From the NCBI GenBank assembly GCA_029339195.1, contig JAPTJF010000200.1, positions 1 to 64,000 of the forward strand: 64,000 nt of DNA. The letters are read 5' to 3'. The notes beneath the pieces were generated by a model, which was given only the letters and a program-made list of their open reading frames with translations, had not been told where the DNA came from and did not search any database. Made by a program: the position numbers and the translations under genes. Every line of letters starts with the position of its first letter. The stretch's first letter is position 1. The DNA comes from Micractinium sp. NFX-FRZ. Lineage: Eukaryota > Chlorophyta > Trebouxiophyceae > Chlorellales > Chlorellaceae. Below, in pieces: positions 1-9,523 of this stretch.

Positions 1-520
1 GGGGGGGGAGGGCTGGGAGGCGGGGGAGAGGGGCTGGGAGGTGGAGGGCTTGGTGGTTGTGGTGCGGGGCTTGGGGGAGGTGGGCTGGGAGGAGGCGAAG
101 AGGGGCTAGGCAGCGGTGGGCTTGGAAGCGGGGGAGAGGTGCTGCGGGGAGGAGGGCTGGGAGGCGGTTGTGAGGGGCTGGGCGGAGGAGGGCTTGCTGG
201 CGGGGGGCTTTGGGGTGGCGGGCTGGGAGGAGACGGAGAGGGGCTGGGGGGGGGAGGGCTGGGAGGCGGGGGAGAGGGGCTGGGAGGTGGAGGGCTTGGT
301 GGTTGTGGTGCGGGGCTTGGGGGTGGTGGGCTGGGAGGTGGTGGTGAGGGTGGTCTGGGTGCAGGCTCAGGCGAGGCGCTCGGTGGCGGTGGGCTTGGCG
401 GGGCTGGGGCGGGTGGCAGTGGGGAGCGTCTGGGCGGCGGTGGGCGGGGCAGGGGTGTCGTTGAGGGGCTGGGTAAAGGCGGAGGCGAGGGTTCAGGTGT
501 TGGTGGAGTGCGCGGATATG
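1..520 (-). repeat. Proline-rich SPPPP-coding repeat tract
   Basis: On the minus strand this C/T-rich tract reads as repeated PPPSP, PPPPSP and APPPSP units, with no stop up to the window edge. On the plus strand it appears as glycine-rich open frames, which are shadows. It is the C-terminal hydroxyproline-rich tail of the FN3 gene. SP/PP repeats of this kind are the usual sites of proline hydroxylation and arabinogalactosylation in algal wall proteins. Confidence 0.85.
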
Positions 521-3500
521 GCGCATCGGATGCTTGCCTATCACTTGGCGGCGGGCTCCTGCTGTTGCCGGGGGTTGTGAAGAGGACCTCGTTGGAGGGC
601 TTGGACCGGCCCACACTGTCTCCGACAGCCACCGCCTGCATCAACCAGTTGTGACATGCGCCCCCGCGGTCTCAGCAGATGTTGAGCAGAGTTGGGGTTG
701 GGGCAGGCAGGCAGGCGCCGCAGGCCATGCAGCCATGGCAGGCAGGCGCCCCTTGCATTCATGCTGTCCGCAGCTCACGGTGGTAATGTAGGTGGTCTCT
801 GGAGCCAGGCCGCTGACGGGGCAGGCGCCGGACCCGGTACAGCTGGCGGTCACGCACGGCCCGCCGCCGCCAATGGAACACAGGATCAGCAAAAAGTCGC
901 TCCAAGGCCCGCCCGGTGGCGGCGTCACCCTGACGTTGGCAGATGTGGCGTTCGTAGAGGTGGCGTCCACTGTGGGGGTCCTGCAGGCATAGCGGCAGTG
1001 CTGCTGCCTAGTCATGCAACTGGCGTCCAAGGTTGACAGCCCGGCCCAGGGTGGTGAAAGCAGCCGCAGAGCAGCAATGCAGTTGGCCTCCAAGGGCTGA
1101 AAACGCCCCATGCAGTTGCAGCAGCAGCAATGGAGCAGAAGGTAGCTGTAGTCCAGTAGCAAGGCAGCAACAGCGGCACCCCTGGTGCCGTCGCCCTTGC
1201 CAGCCCCCCTGCTTGTTCCAATTAGGGTCCACCCTAATTAGGGTTTAACCCTAATGAAACCCTTAATGCCAAGCAGCCAAGCCCCGGTGTGCCAGACCGA
1301 TCGGAGCCAGTTCAGCACCGCCCACACGTACCCAAATGCTGGGGTCACAAAGCTGAGGGTGTTGGGGGCCTTGACTGTGCTGCCATTGGGTCGCCGGGCC
1401 AGCACTGTCACCGCATACTGCAGACGAGAGGAGGGCAGTGGTGCTCACAAAGTGAGAAGCAAGTGGTGTGTGCCTGGTTCCCAGCTACTTGGCAAATGAC
1501 TCTATGCTTGCCCACAAAGAAGGCCCGCGTCTGGCACCTCTGCCGCTCAATTAGATGTGTTCCTGGAAGCAGGCAGCACGCAGAGCGGCTGACTACACCT
1601 GAGTGCCAGGGTCGAGTCCAGTGAAGGAGACGTCCGGCCGCGAGGTTGTCACCACTGTCGCAGGGCCGCCACTCAGGGGCGTGGCGGTGAAGGTGTACTG
1701 CAGGCAGCACAGGAAGGCATGGCAGGTGGGCGGGCATGGCGGGCAGGGCGGGCGGACGGGCAGGGCGGGTGGGGAGGCACTGCCTGCTGCCTGCCTGCTG
1801 GCAGCGCGGGGCAGGGGTCACCACAAAATGGACCGCACACAGGGTGCACACGGCAGGCCCAGCAGGCACCCCGAGAGTGCGCCACTGCCCGATCCCAAGC
1901 AGTCCAGCTTAGTGCAGCACAGCTGGGCAGCGCACCGAGGTGTAGGTGGCGCCGGGCGGAGGATTGGCGGTGGCGCGGCCGGTGCTGCTGCCGGTGCCCA
2001 TGGCGCTCGTCAGCGCCGGTGCGTTTCTCAGCGGGGTGGTCAGCTGCTTGGCGTTGGAGGCAGGCAGGCGCGTGCCGCCCACACGTGCAGTCACGCGGTA
2101 GGTGGTGCCGGGGCGCAGGCCATCCACAGGGCAGTGGCTGGTGGGGCAGGTCTTGGTGATGCACGTGCCACCGTTGACAGGGCAGAGGGTGACAACGTGG
2201 GCGGCCACTGGCCCCACCCCAGCAGGCGGGTTGAGCACAACACTGCCTGTGCTTGGGCCGGTGGCGGTTGCATGGGCGATGGTGGGAGACCTGCCGAGGG
2301 GAGGATAAGGTCACAAGGTGATGAGGTGTACAGCAATTGCGAGGCAGGCACAACCATCCTGAGAGGCCAGAGGGGTCAGCCTACGAGTGCCACACCTCAG
2401 CAGCGGGCAGGGCAAAGCGGGCCACCTGGGGGAGGCAGAAGGCAAGGCGAGCCAGGTTGAGCGGCGGAATGCAAGCCAACGCATTTGTCAAAGGGAGGAG
2501 ACACACAAGGCACATGCCGAGGCGGTTTGCCTGCCAGCAGCCGCCCAGGGATGCGTACCCGGCCTGGGGAGTGGTGACGGAGAGAGGGTTGGAGGGCAGT
2601 GTCCTGATGCCGTCGGCAGTTGTGCCCACCACAGTCACTGAGTACTGCAGGGGAGTGAGGAGGCACAGAGGCGAGCAGTGAGACAATAATCAGGGCTTGC
2701 TCCGGCCAGAGGAGTGGCGGCGCAGTGGGCGAGCACACGCCGGCAGCTGCAGCTTGCCTGGGTGCCAGGGTTGAGGCCCCGGAAGCGGACCTTTGGGATG
2801 GGGCTGGCAACAGTGATGGCAGGGCGGCGGCCCACAGGGGTTGCCACAAAGGTGTACTGCAGGCAGGGGAGCAGGCAGGGCAGGGCAAGGCGGGGCAAGG
2901 CAGCGTTCAGTCAGCTCAAGTGTGCCGGCAGCCTCCGGTACCTCCGGTAACCAGTGGAGGGGGCCCCCGCCATGGGGGCCCACACCTCTGCTGGTTTCCT
3001 CAACCCACGCCCAAGGGCGTATTCTTCTTCTTCTTCTTCTCAAGTGTGCCGGCAGGTTGGACACTTCACACCTGCCACAGCAACCGCCACGTGTTGCCAC
3101 GTCTTCCACCTTGCGTTTGCTGCATCAAAGTGGAGCTCGCGCCCCGCCACGCCTTGCCTGAGTGTAATCCATGCCGGGCGGGGCGGTGGCAGTGACGTGG
3201 CCTGTGGTGGCGCCCGTGGCCTCGGCGCTGGTCAGCGTCAGCGGCCCTGCAGCGCGGCATATGCCAGGCATGGAGGGAGGGAGGTACCAGGTGAGGAGCA
3301 GCCAGTCTGGACGGAGCTGGGGCAGGACATAACGGTGCCAGATTGCAGGCAGCGCGGCTGCGCAGGCCCTGAGACAGGCATCCAGCTGCTGCTGCTGTGC
3401 CCCCAGCCCAGGCAGCACGCTGTCACCCATAGTGCCAAGCGCGACAAGCACGCCGGCATGGGTCGACATCTCACTCTCGCAGGGGGACAGGTAGCCGTCG

Positions 3501-6500
3501 TTGACCAGCAGCCTCAGCTGAGCGCCACCCTCGGTGTGCAGCTGTGCGACCTACGGGGTGGAAGTGGGCCAAAAGGGGGTGCGGTGAACGCGCAGCGTGC
3601 GGCAGGGCGGTGCACACAGACCCCTGCAGGACCCCTGTGGGCCGCCCAGCAGCTTTGACTCTGAGGGTGGCCGCGGCAGCAGGGACGGGGGCTGGACTGG
3701 ACTGGCAGCAAGGAGCGCAACTGTTTCGACCAGACTGGTGAGCACATCAGCACCAACTGGTGCGCACAGCGCCGCGCCTGGTCTGCAGCAGTTGTGACCA
3801 CCGCTCTGCCTGCCAGCCCACCTGCTTGAGGTTGGCCCACACCACCATGGGGTTCCTTTTGATGGCCCCCATGGCCAGGCGCATCTGGTCGGCGCTGAAG
3901 TCGCCGGTCAGCACGGTGTTCAGTGCCAGGCGGGCTGGGGTGCCTGCGGCATGTGAGGCATCGGCAAGGGGCGCTGCTGTGGGCAGACGGGCGCGTGCCG
4001 GCAGCATGGGTGATGCATTGAGCGGCCCAGGATGCATCTGCCCGATGGCTTGACAGCCTGGCGGCCTGCTTCCCTGCCTCCGTGGATCGTTCCACCCCCC
4101 TCAGCCCTTCACAATGCGACCCTCGACAGCAGCAGAGGCAGTGGCAGCAGCGGCAGCAGCGGCAGAGGCAGCGGCAGCAGCGGCAGAGGCAGCGGCAGCA
4201 GCAGCAGCTGTAGCAGCAGCAGCTGTAGCAGCAGTTCTCACTGTTCCAGGCGCCATCCTCCGCGTGGGTGGTGTAGGAGACAGTGGCACCTGCACAGGGC
4301 AGCAACAAGGGCGCTATGCTCAGGTTGAGGCAGAGTAGGGTGGCAATGCTTAGCCCTGCTTGCTGGACGTGCACCAGCGGAACATCCTGCGCACTGCCTG
4401 CCAAGTGCTTATTCAGCGCCACCGCGGGTTGACCGCCCCCGCCTGCTTGTCAGCTGCCTTGCTGGGAACAAGGCAGGGTCGCTGTGCAAGCGCCACCGCG
4501 CAGGCGCCACGCATTTGCCCCGTGCAGTGTGCACCTGGCAGCAGCTGCTTCAGCGCCGCCACAAACAGGTTGTGCATGCCGTCTGTGACCAGGCCACGCT
4601 CGGGGCTCTGGAACACTGTGGAGAACATGACGGAGCGCTGGCTGCCCGCGATTTGGTTCCCGGGACCGAGGGTAGTGCCAGTCTTTGTGGCCTGCAGTGG
4701 AGGAGGGCGCAGCGCAGGCAAGCAGCAGGGCGCTCAGCAGCTGGCCGTGCCTGCAAGAAATGCTGAAGCAGAGGCGGGCCGCTGTGCAACACGATCAGGG
4801 CAGCAGGCCTCGCTTGCTTGCCTGGACACAGGCAACTGCTGCCACACGCGCGCAAGCGCCTGCCCGCAAGTTCCTGCTCGCCATCCGCTGCCGCTTCCTG
4901 CACACACCCAAACGCATACAGCAGCGCACCACACACACACCCAACACACGCATACAGCAGCGCACCACACACACACCCAAACGCATACAGCAGCGCACCA
5001 CACACACACCCAAACGCATACAGCAGCGCACCCACCACACCACCCGCCGCCTGAGGTCCCACGCACCAGGTAGGGCGCCGACACAGTCTTCAGGTGCACG
5101 CTGCCAAAGGTGGCTTGGTTGAAGAAGCCCTGCACGCCGCCCAGCAGCCGGCGCTCCAGCGCCCTGGCGCCTGCCAGGCTGGCAGCAGAGCTGCCGGAGA
5201 ACAGGACCACCGTGTTCACCGCCTGCGCCCCGTCTGCGCTCTCCAGAGATATGGTGAGCGGGGCGGAGCCTGCAGGGCGCGGCAAGTGAGGGGGGCCGGG
5301 GCCACAGGGTGTGGTCGGCTCGTGGCGGCGGCCAGGACGGATGCACAGCGCGTGCATGTGGCTGCTCATTTCCCAACATTGAACACGGGAAGCGACAGTC
5401 GGCCTGGGCATGCAGGTGTGGCTGTTGCAGCAGCTGAGGCTGATCCGGGCACGTGCAGCTGGGCTGCCGGCACAAGATGGATCCGGCTGGCGGACTCCGC
5501 CCACCTGCCCATCAGATGGGCAGGCGGGCGTGCAAGCGGGCCGGGGGCATCCCGCCTGTGTCCGCATGGCCCCCCGTACCTGGCGCCATCCTCCGTACCG
5601 CCTGTTTGAAGGCAAACTGGATGGGTGGGGTAAAGTCGGCGGGCGTCACGATCTTAGGCAGCGCCAGCTGGAAGAAGAGAGCCACCTGGGGGCAGCTGGT
5701 GGGCATGGCTGCAGCGGCGGCGCTGCAGGCACGGGCGCAGGCGGGCGGGCGGATTCCATGCATGTTGATGCAGCGGGGCCGGTCGGCATGGGGCTAGTTA
5801 TGGGCTGGCTTAGCAGGTAGAGCACAGCGGACACGGCATGGCTGCAGGCCGGGAGCGGCAGCTTTACACGCATGCGCCGCATTGGTTCCAGCGCCTGCAG
5901 CTGCCTGTGCCGGTACCACTACAACCTTGGGAGGCACGCATGTCCTGCAGGCTGCGGGCTGCAGGCTGCGGGCTGCGGGTTCCTGCAGGCAGCTGCCTGC
6001 CCCACCTGTGACTCACCCTGCAACATTGATACCACCGCTGGCAGCCAGCGGCGTGGTCACAGTTGGCGCCCCATCGTAGCCCGCCGAGGGTGAAGAGCCC
6101 TCATCGTTTGGCACACTGGAGTGAGCAGCGGGAAAGATGAGGGACATAACGAGAGCATGACGGCTGCAAGGTGTGTGCTCCACTGTGCGTGGGTTGGTGG
6201 GTGGAGGGGCTGGCAGGGGCGGCAGGAGGCGGTGGGCGGGGGGGAGTGCATGCCGCGCGGCACTGCCGGGACGGGGGAGCAGGCGGGCTGCACGGCAGCG
6301 GTAGCAGCAGTATGGCGTGGTGCAGTGGCACCAGGTGGTCGGTACAAGTGAAGCACCGGCGGGAGGAGTGGGTAGTATGGTGTGTTAAGTGATTGGGGGC
6401 TGGTTCAGGCTGTGCCGGCTGGGCAGCGTGGTAAGCGGTCACTTTCAAGCGGCGGCAGCGGCAGTGCCGAGCTGGACCGCACCTACTGGCCCCTGGCACC

Positions 6501-6571
6501 AGCGCGCCGACCGTCGCCAGCAGGAGAACCAGGCAAGCTGCAGAGAAGGGGCAGGGGCCGCAAGGAAGCAT
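1..6571 (-). CDS. Secreted FN3-repeat, proline-rich (SPPP) wall-type glycoprotein, 3' end off window
   Basis: This is a multi-exon gene read right to left. The first ATG (6569-6571) opens a signal peptide (MLPCGPCPFSAACLVLLLAT, then VGALVPGAS). Exons then lie near 6115-6017, 5690-5575, 5272-5070, 4690-4510, 4290-4245, 3952-3823, 3548-3488, 3247-3158, 2851-2758, 2650-2555, 2294-1925, 1705-1612, 1430-1340 and 1000-780, followed by a last visible exon open from about 650 to the window edge. The N-terminal part holds two diverged copies of a module of about 100 residues that I cannot name. Four FN3-like modules follow in order A-B-A-B; the B modules carry four extra cysteines. The last exon encodes a tail rich in SPPPP and PSPPPP, typical of hydroxyproline-rich cell-wall proteins. 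The product is probably exported to the wall or extracellular matrix. Domain names are inferred from motifs, and some exon edges are approximate. Confidence 0.8.
1219..1266. repeat. Telomere-like palindromic TTAGGG/CCCTAA cluster
   Basis: About 48 bases in an intron of the FN3 gene carry alternating TTAGGG and CCCTAA units that form nested inverted repeats. Examples are CCCTAATTAGGG at 1232-1243 and GGGTTTAACCC at 1241-1251. The stretch is AT-rich against very GC-rich surroundings. The unit resembles the plant/Chlorella telomere unit TTTAGGG, but here it is head-to-head and degenerate. Confidence 0.7.
2915..3055. mobile_element. Small insertion flanked by a 17-base direct repeat, with a (TTC)n tail
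   Basis: An identical 17-base sequence (CTCAAGTGTGCCGGCAG) occurs at 2915-2931 and 3039-3055. It brackets a 107-base segment that ends in a TTC repeat. Part of the segment (about 2975-3014) recurs near 31.83-31.87 kb in the same window. A long direct repeat around a short segment with a simple-repeat tail fits a target-site duplication around a SINE-like or other non-autonomous retroelement. It lies inside an FN3-gene intron. I see no convincing RNA polymerase III A/B boxes, so the class is inferred. Confidence 0.5.
4127..4234. repeat. CAG/CTG-rich trinucleotide tract
   Basis: An imperfect GCA/GCG/AGC triplet run of about 100 bases starts just inside the intron after the exon encoding the SYTTHAEDGAW segment of the FN3 gene. 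Both strands are open in several frames, giving poly-Ala, poly-Ser and poly-Cys shadows that are not genes. Confidence 0.8.
4911..5045. repeat. Intronic minisatellite, about four units of 33-37 bases
   Basis: Units built from an (AC)n block followed by CCAAACGCATACAGCAGCGC repeat about four times. The second unit has a small length change. The array lies in an intron of the FN3 gene. Confidence 0.85.
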
Positions 6572-7432
6572 GACGGGAAAATGTCACTGCCTGCCGGCGG
6601 CCCGACCGGGACACTGTTGAGATTTTGTGCCCTTGCAGCCTCGGCAGTGCTCTTGTGACAACAAGGCCCTCTTGGTCGGACTGACCTTGCTGTGCGCGCG
6701 ACATGGTCGCCGGCTTGTCCGGAGTGTTGACACTGGAGTCCCAGTGCTGGGATTCCGCTTAAACCATCGTTTAAAGAACACAGCAAAAATGTGTAGTTAT
6801 CATCCCAAGGTGGGTATGTGGGCGCAAGAACTTTACTCTTTTCGGCCGCCCTGTGTGTCCTGGATGCCAGGTGTCAAGTGGGAATTCAAATGGTGACACG
6901 GGCATGACATCCTTTGGTTCCTTCTCCCACACCCTCTGCCCTGCATTTGCCGCTGCATGACGGCACCTGCTGCGCCTTTGGACGATGTCCCTACACTATA
7001 GCGCAGGTGTTGGGCTTGATTCAAACGAGGATTCTCCCGGCCCCACACCTGCCCCAGGGAGGGCCCGCGGACACCACCTGGCGGACCACTCCTGGGAGCT
7101 GCCCCACATGCCGTGCAAGACCAGCTGCGCTGTCCTGTCCTTCCCGTCATGTGAGGCAATACACCCTGTGAAAACCCCAGTCTGAGCTGCTCGGCATGAG
7201 GCGTGCCTCCTCCTAGTGGGAGGCCTCCGCAGCTGCACTCCTTCCCTCGAGCCTACCCGGTAAGTGCCTGGGGACGCTTGCAGCCCGGGCAAGGCGCCGC
7301 CACCACCACCAGCATTGAAGGGCATAACAGTGCTGCAGGTCTGGCACCCAGGCTGCAGAACCAAAAGTGATTGTATTGGGTGGGGACGGCCCCAAGGAGG
7401 GGGACTCACCGGTGCAGCGTGCGCGCAGGCGG
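6572..7432. other. Intergenic region, FN3 gene start to PGM-like gene end
   Basis: This 861-base stretch holds the upstream region of the FN3 gene and the 3' flank of the PGM-like gene, both on the minus strand. It is less GC-rich than its neighbours. A short palindrome (TTAAAC-CATC-GTTTAA) lies at 6759-6774. I see no gene, tRNA or clear TATA box. Confidence 0.6.
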
Positions 7433-9148
7433 TCAGCTGCGCAGGTCGTGAGGCAAGTGGGAGAGGTCGTTCACGCGCAGCACATGCCAGCTGCCATCCC
7501 CCAGCGGACCCGAGCTGCTGCGCTCGTGGCCCGCAGGTGCACTGCTGCCGTCGTTGCTGGTCACGCCGCCGCCGCCGCCATCTTCCTTGCCGCCGTTGCT
7601 GCCCTGCCTGCTGCTGCCGCTGCCGCTGCCGCTCTTGTGGGGCACGAACCCAAGTTCCGTGATGGATGTGTTGCCCACGGCAATGTTGCGGGACATGGAG
7701 GGCAGGGAGCTGAGGATGCCGCGCAGCGTGCACCTGATAGCCATGCCTGCCGGGGGGGCAGGGGGCAGGCGGGGTGGGGCAGGTTCAGGGAGCGGCAGGG
7801 CATGGAGAGGGCAGGCCCAGGGCTGGAGGGGAGGGCAGGCAGGTACAGGCAGGGGAGTTGGGGCGGCAGGAGGCAAGGGCATGGGGTGACAGCAGGCAAC
7901 CGCAACCGCAACCCCCGCCACGGCACCCTCATCGTGATGATGGCACACACCCAGGTTGCCTCGCCATGCCCCCCCGCCCCCTCACCATGGCTGACCACGA
8001 CGGCGGGCTCCCCTGGCAGCAGCCCCGGCAGCACATGCCGCACCAGGTAGGCCAGCATGCGCTGCTCCACCTGCCGCTGGCTTTCACCTCCCGGCGCTGC
8101 AAAGTTCCAGCCAACGCCCTGCAGGAGGGGCGAGGTGATGGGGAGCATGGGTGAGGGGATGGGCAGCAGGACTGGGCGACAGCGGGGGGGTGGAGGAGGG
8201 GCCACGCAGGCAGGCAGGCGGACGGAGCAGGGCAGCACCCACAGCCTGCTGACCACAGCATGTCGGTACCGCCAGCCTGTAGCCCGTGTCACAGGGCAGG
8301 CATGCGCTTGCCAACCAGGCAGGCAGCCGTCAGTCACATCAAGCCTCACAACCTTACCCCCACACAGCCATACCCACACAGCCCACAGCTTACCCAGGGG
8401 TCTGCTGCAAAGCGGGCGGTGAGCTCCGGCGTGTAGCACTCCTTGCGCACCAGACCCTCCCACTCCCCCTGCTCCAGCTCCAGCAGCTGCTCCGACTGGA
8501 TGAGCGACGCCGGGTCCAGCTGCGGGGGAGGGAGCATGGCATGGCATAGAAAAACATGCCAAAGGTGCGTGAGACATGCCAGGGTCCGCATGCCAGGGAG
8601 GAGGGGCAAGGGCCAGGCTGCATGGGCATTGCTGGGTCTGGCTGCGGGGAGGAAGGCAGGAGGCAGGCAGGCAGGCAGGCAGGCGACGGCGGGGGGATGG
8701 AACAGGCAGACGTGCAGGTTTGCTTCAGGCAGGTACCAGGGGGCAAATGCTGCTCTGGAGGCATTGCAAGGTGCCCAAAGCCTGCACTGCCAGGTCGCCG
8801 ACACACACTCTCGAGAGCCAGCAGTAAGCCAGAGTTGCACCTCGCCCACCCCTGGCAGCAGCCACCACTTTCACTTCTCCTACAGCAGCCAACTCAGCTC
8901 ACCTTCAATGCTGCCATCACGTGCCGGGCTGTGTCCACAGCACGCACAGCAGTGCTGCTGTAGAAGCGCAGCCGCTGTGGCTGCACGCCCTCTTGCGCCA
9001 GAGCGGCTCGAATGTGCGCGCCCAGCGCGGCCGCCTGCGCATTCCCCAGCGGCGTCAGCGGCGAGTGGTTGGTGCGCCCGCCGACGCGCTCATCCACCAC
9101 CAGGTTCATCTCGCACTGCGCATGGCGCACCAGCAGCACCCGCTGCAT
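7433..9148 (-). CDS. Histidine phosphatase / phosphoglycerate-mutase-like protein
   Basis: Four exons (9148-8903, 8519-8394, 8118-7986, 7746-7433) join in phase to give 272 residues. The N-terminus LLVRHAQCEMN is the phosphohistidine (RHG-type) signature. A second catalytic-histidine segment, VVVSHG, ends exon 3. Both are expected in the histidine phosphatase superfamily, which transfers or removes phosphate through a histidine intermediate. An open frame continues upstream to 9286 without an ATG, so the ATG at 9148 is chosen. The C-terminal exon holds a Ser/Gly-rich insertion of about 50 residues before the end. The substrate cannot be read from sequence; it could be a sugar phosphate or another phosphoester. 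No clear targeting peptide is visible. It is head-to-head with the MATE gene. Confidence 0.88.
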
Positions 9149-9523
9149 TGCGTGGCAGCTAGGGGCGGTGGCGGCGGCAAGGACTGGCGGCGGGAGAGGT
9201 GGCGGCAGACTGGCGGAGCGCGCAGCTGCCGATGGGTAATAGGATGCTGCTTGGCTGGTGCAAGGACACCGGGGGCGCTGCTGCACGGAGGAGGGAGAGC
9301 TGTGCCAGTCAAGTCAAGGGGAGATGTCTGTGCTTTATGCCACTTTGACACACAATTCAGCACAAAGGAAGCTCGTCTCTGATCGCCTACCCGCGTGGCT
9401 CTTATAATTATTTCCACATCGAAGCCTACGTGGCACCAAATTCTTGAAAATGTGCGTCCCTGACGCTTGCAGGCTGTGCAAAAGCATGCCTGTCTGCGGG
9501 ACAGCAGGTCCGACAGGTTACAG
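9149..9523. promoter_or_regulatory. Divergent promoter region, PGM-like / MATE
   Basis: The 375 bases separate two oppositely directed start codons. A TATA-like TATAATTAT lies at 9403-9411, about 115 bases before the MATE ATG. It may serve MATE. No other motif stands out. Confidence 0.45.

Noticed and set aside
116..654. Plus-strand glycine-rich open frames at the left edge
   Set aside because: They are the complement of the SPPPP-coding exon of the minus-strand FN3 gene, whose frame joins upstream FN3 exons.
4911..5045. CRISPR-like spaced repeat
   Set aside because: The units are contiguous with no variable spacers, and the setting is a eukaryotic intron. It is a minisatellite.
9149..9286. 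N-terminal extension of the PGM-like protein
   Set aside because: The upstream frame begins only with GTG, and the extra 46 residues precede a good ATG directly before the catalytic motif.
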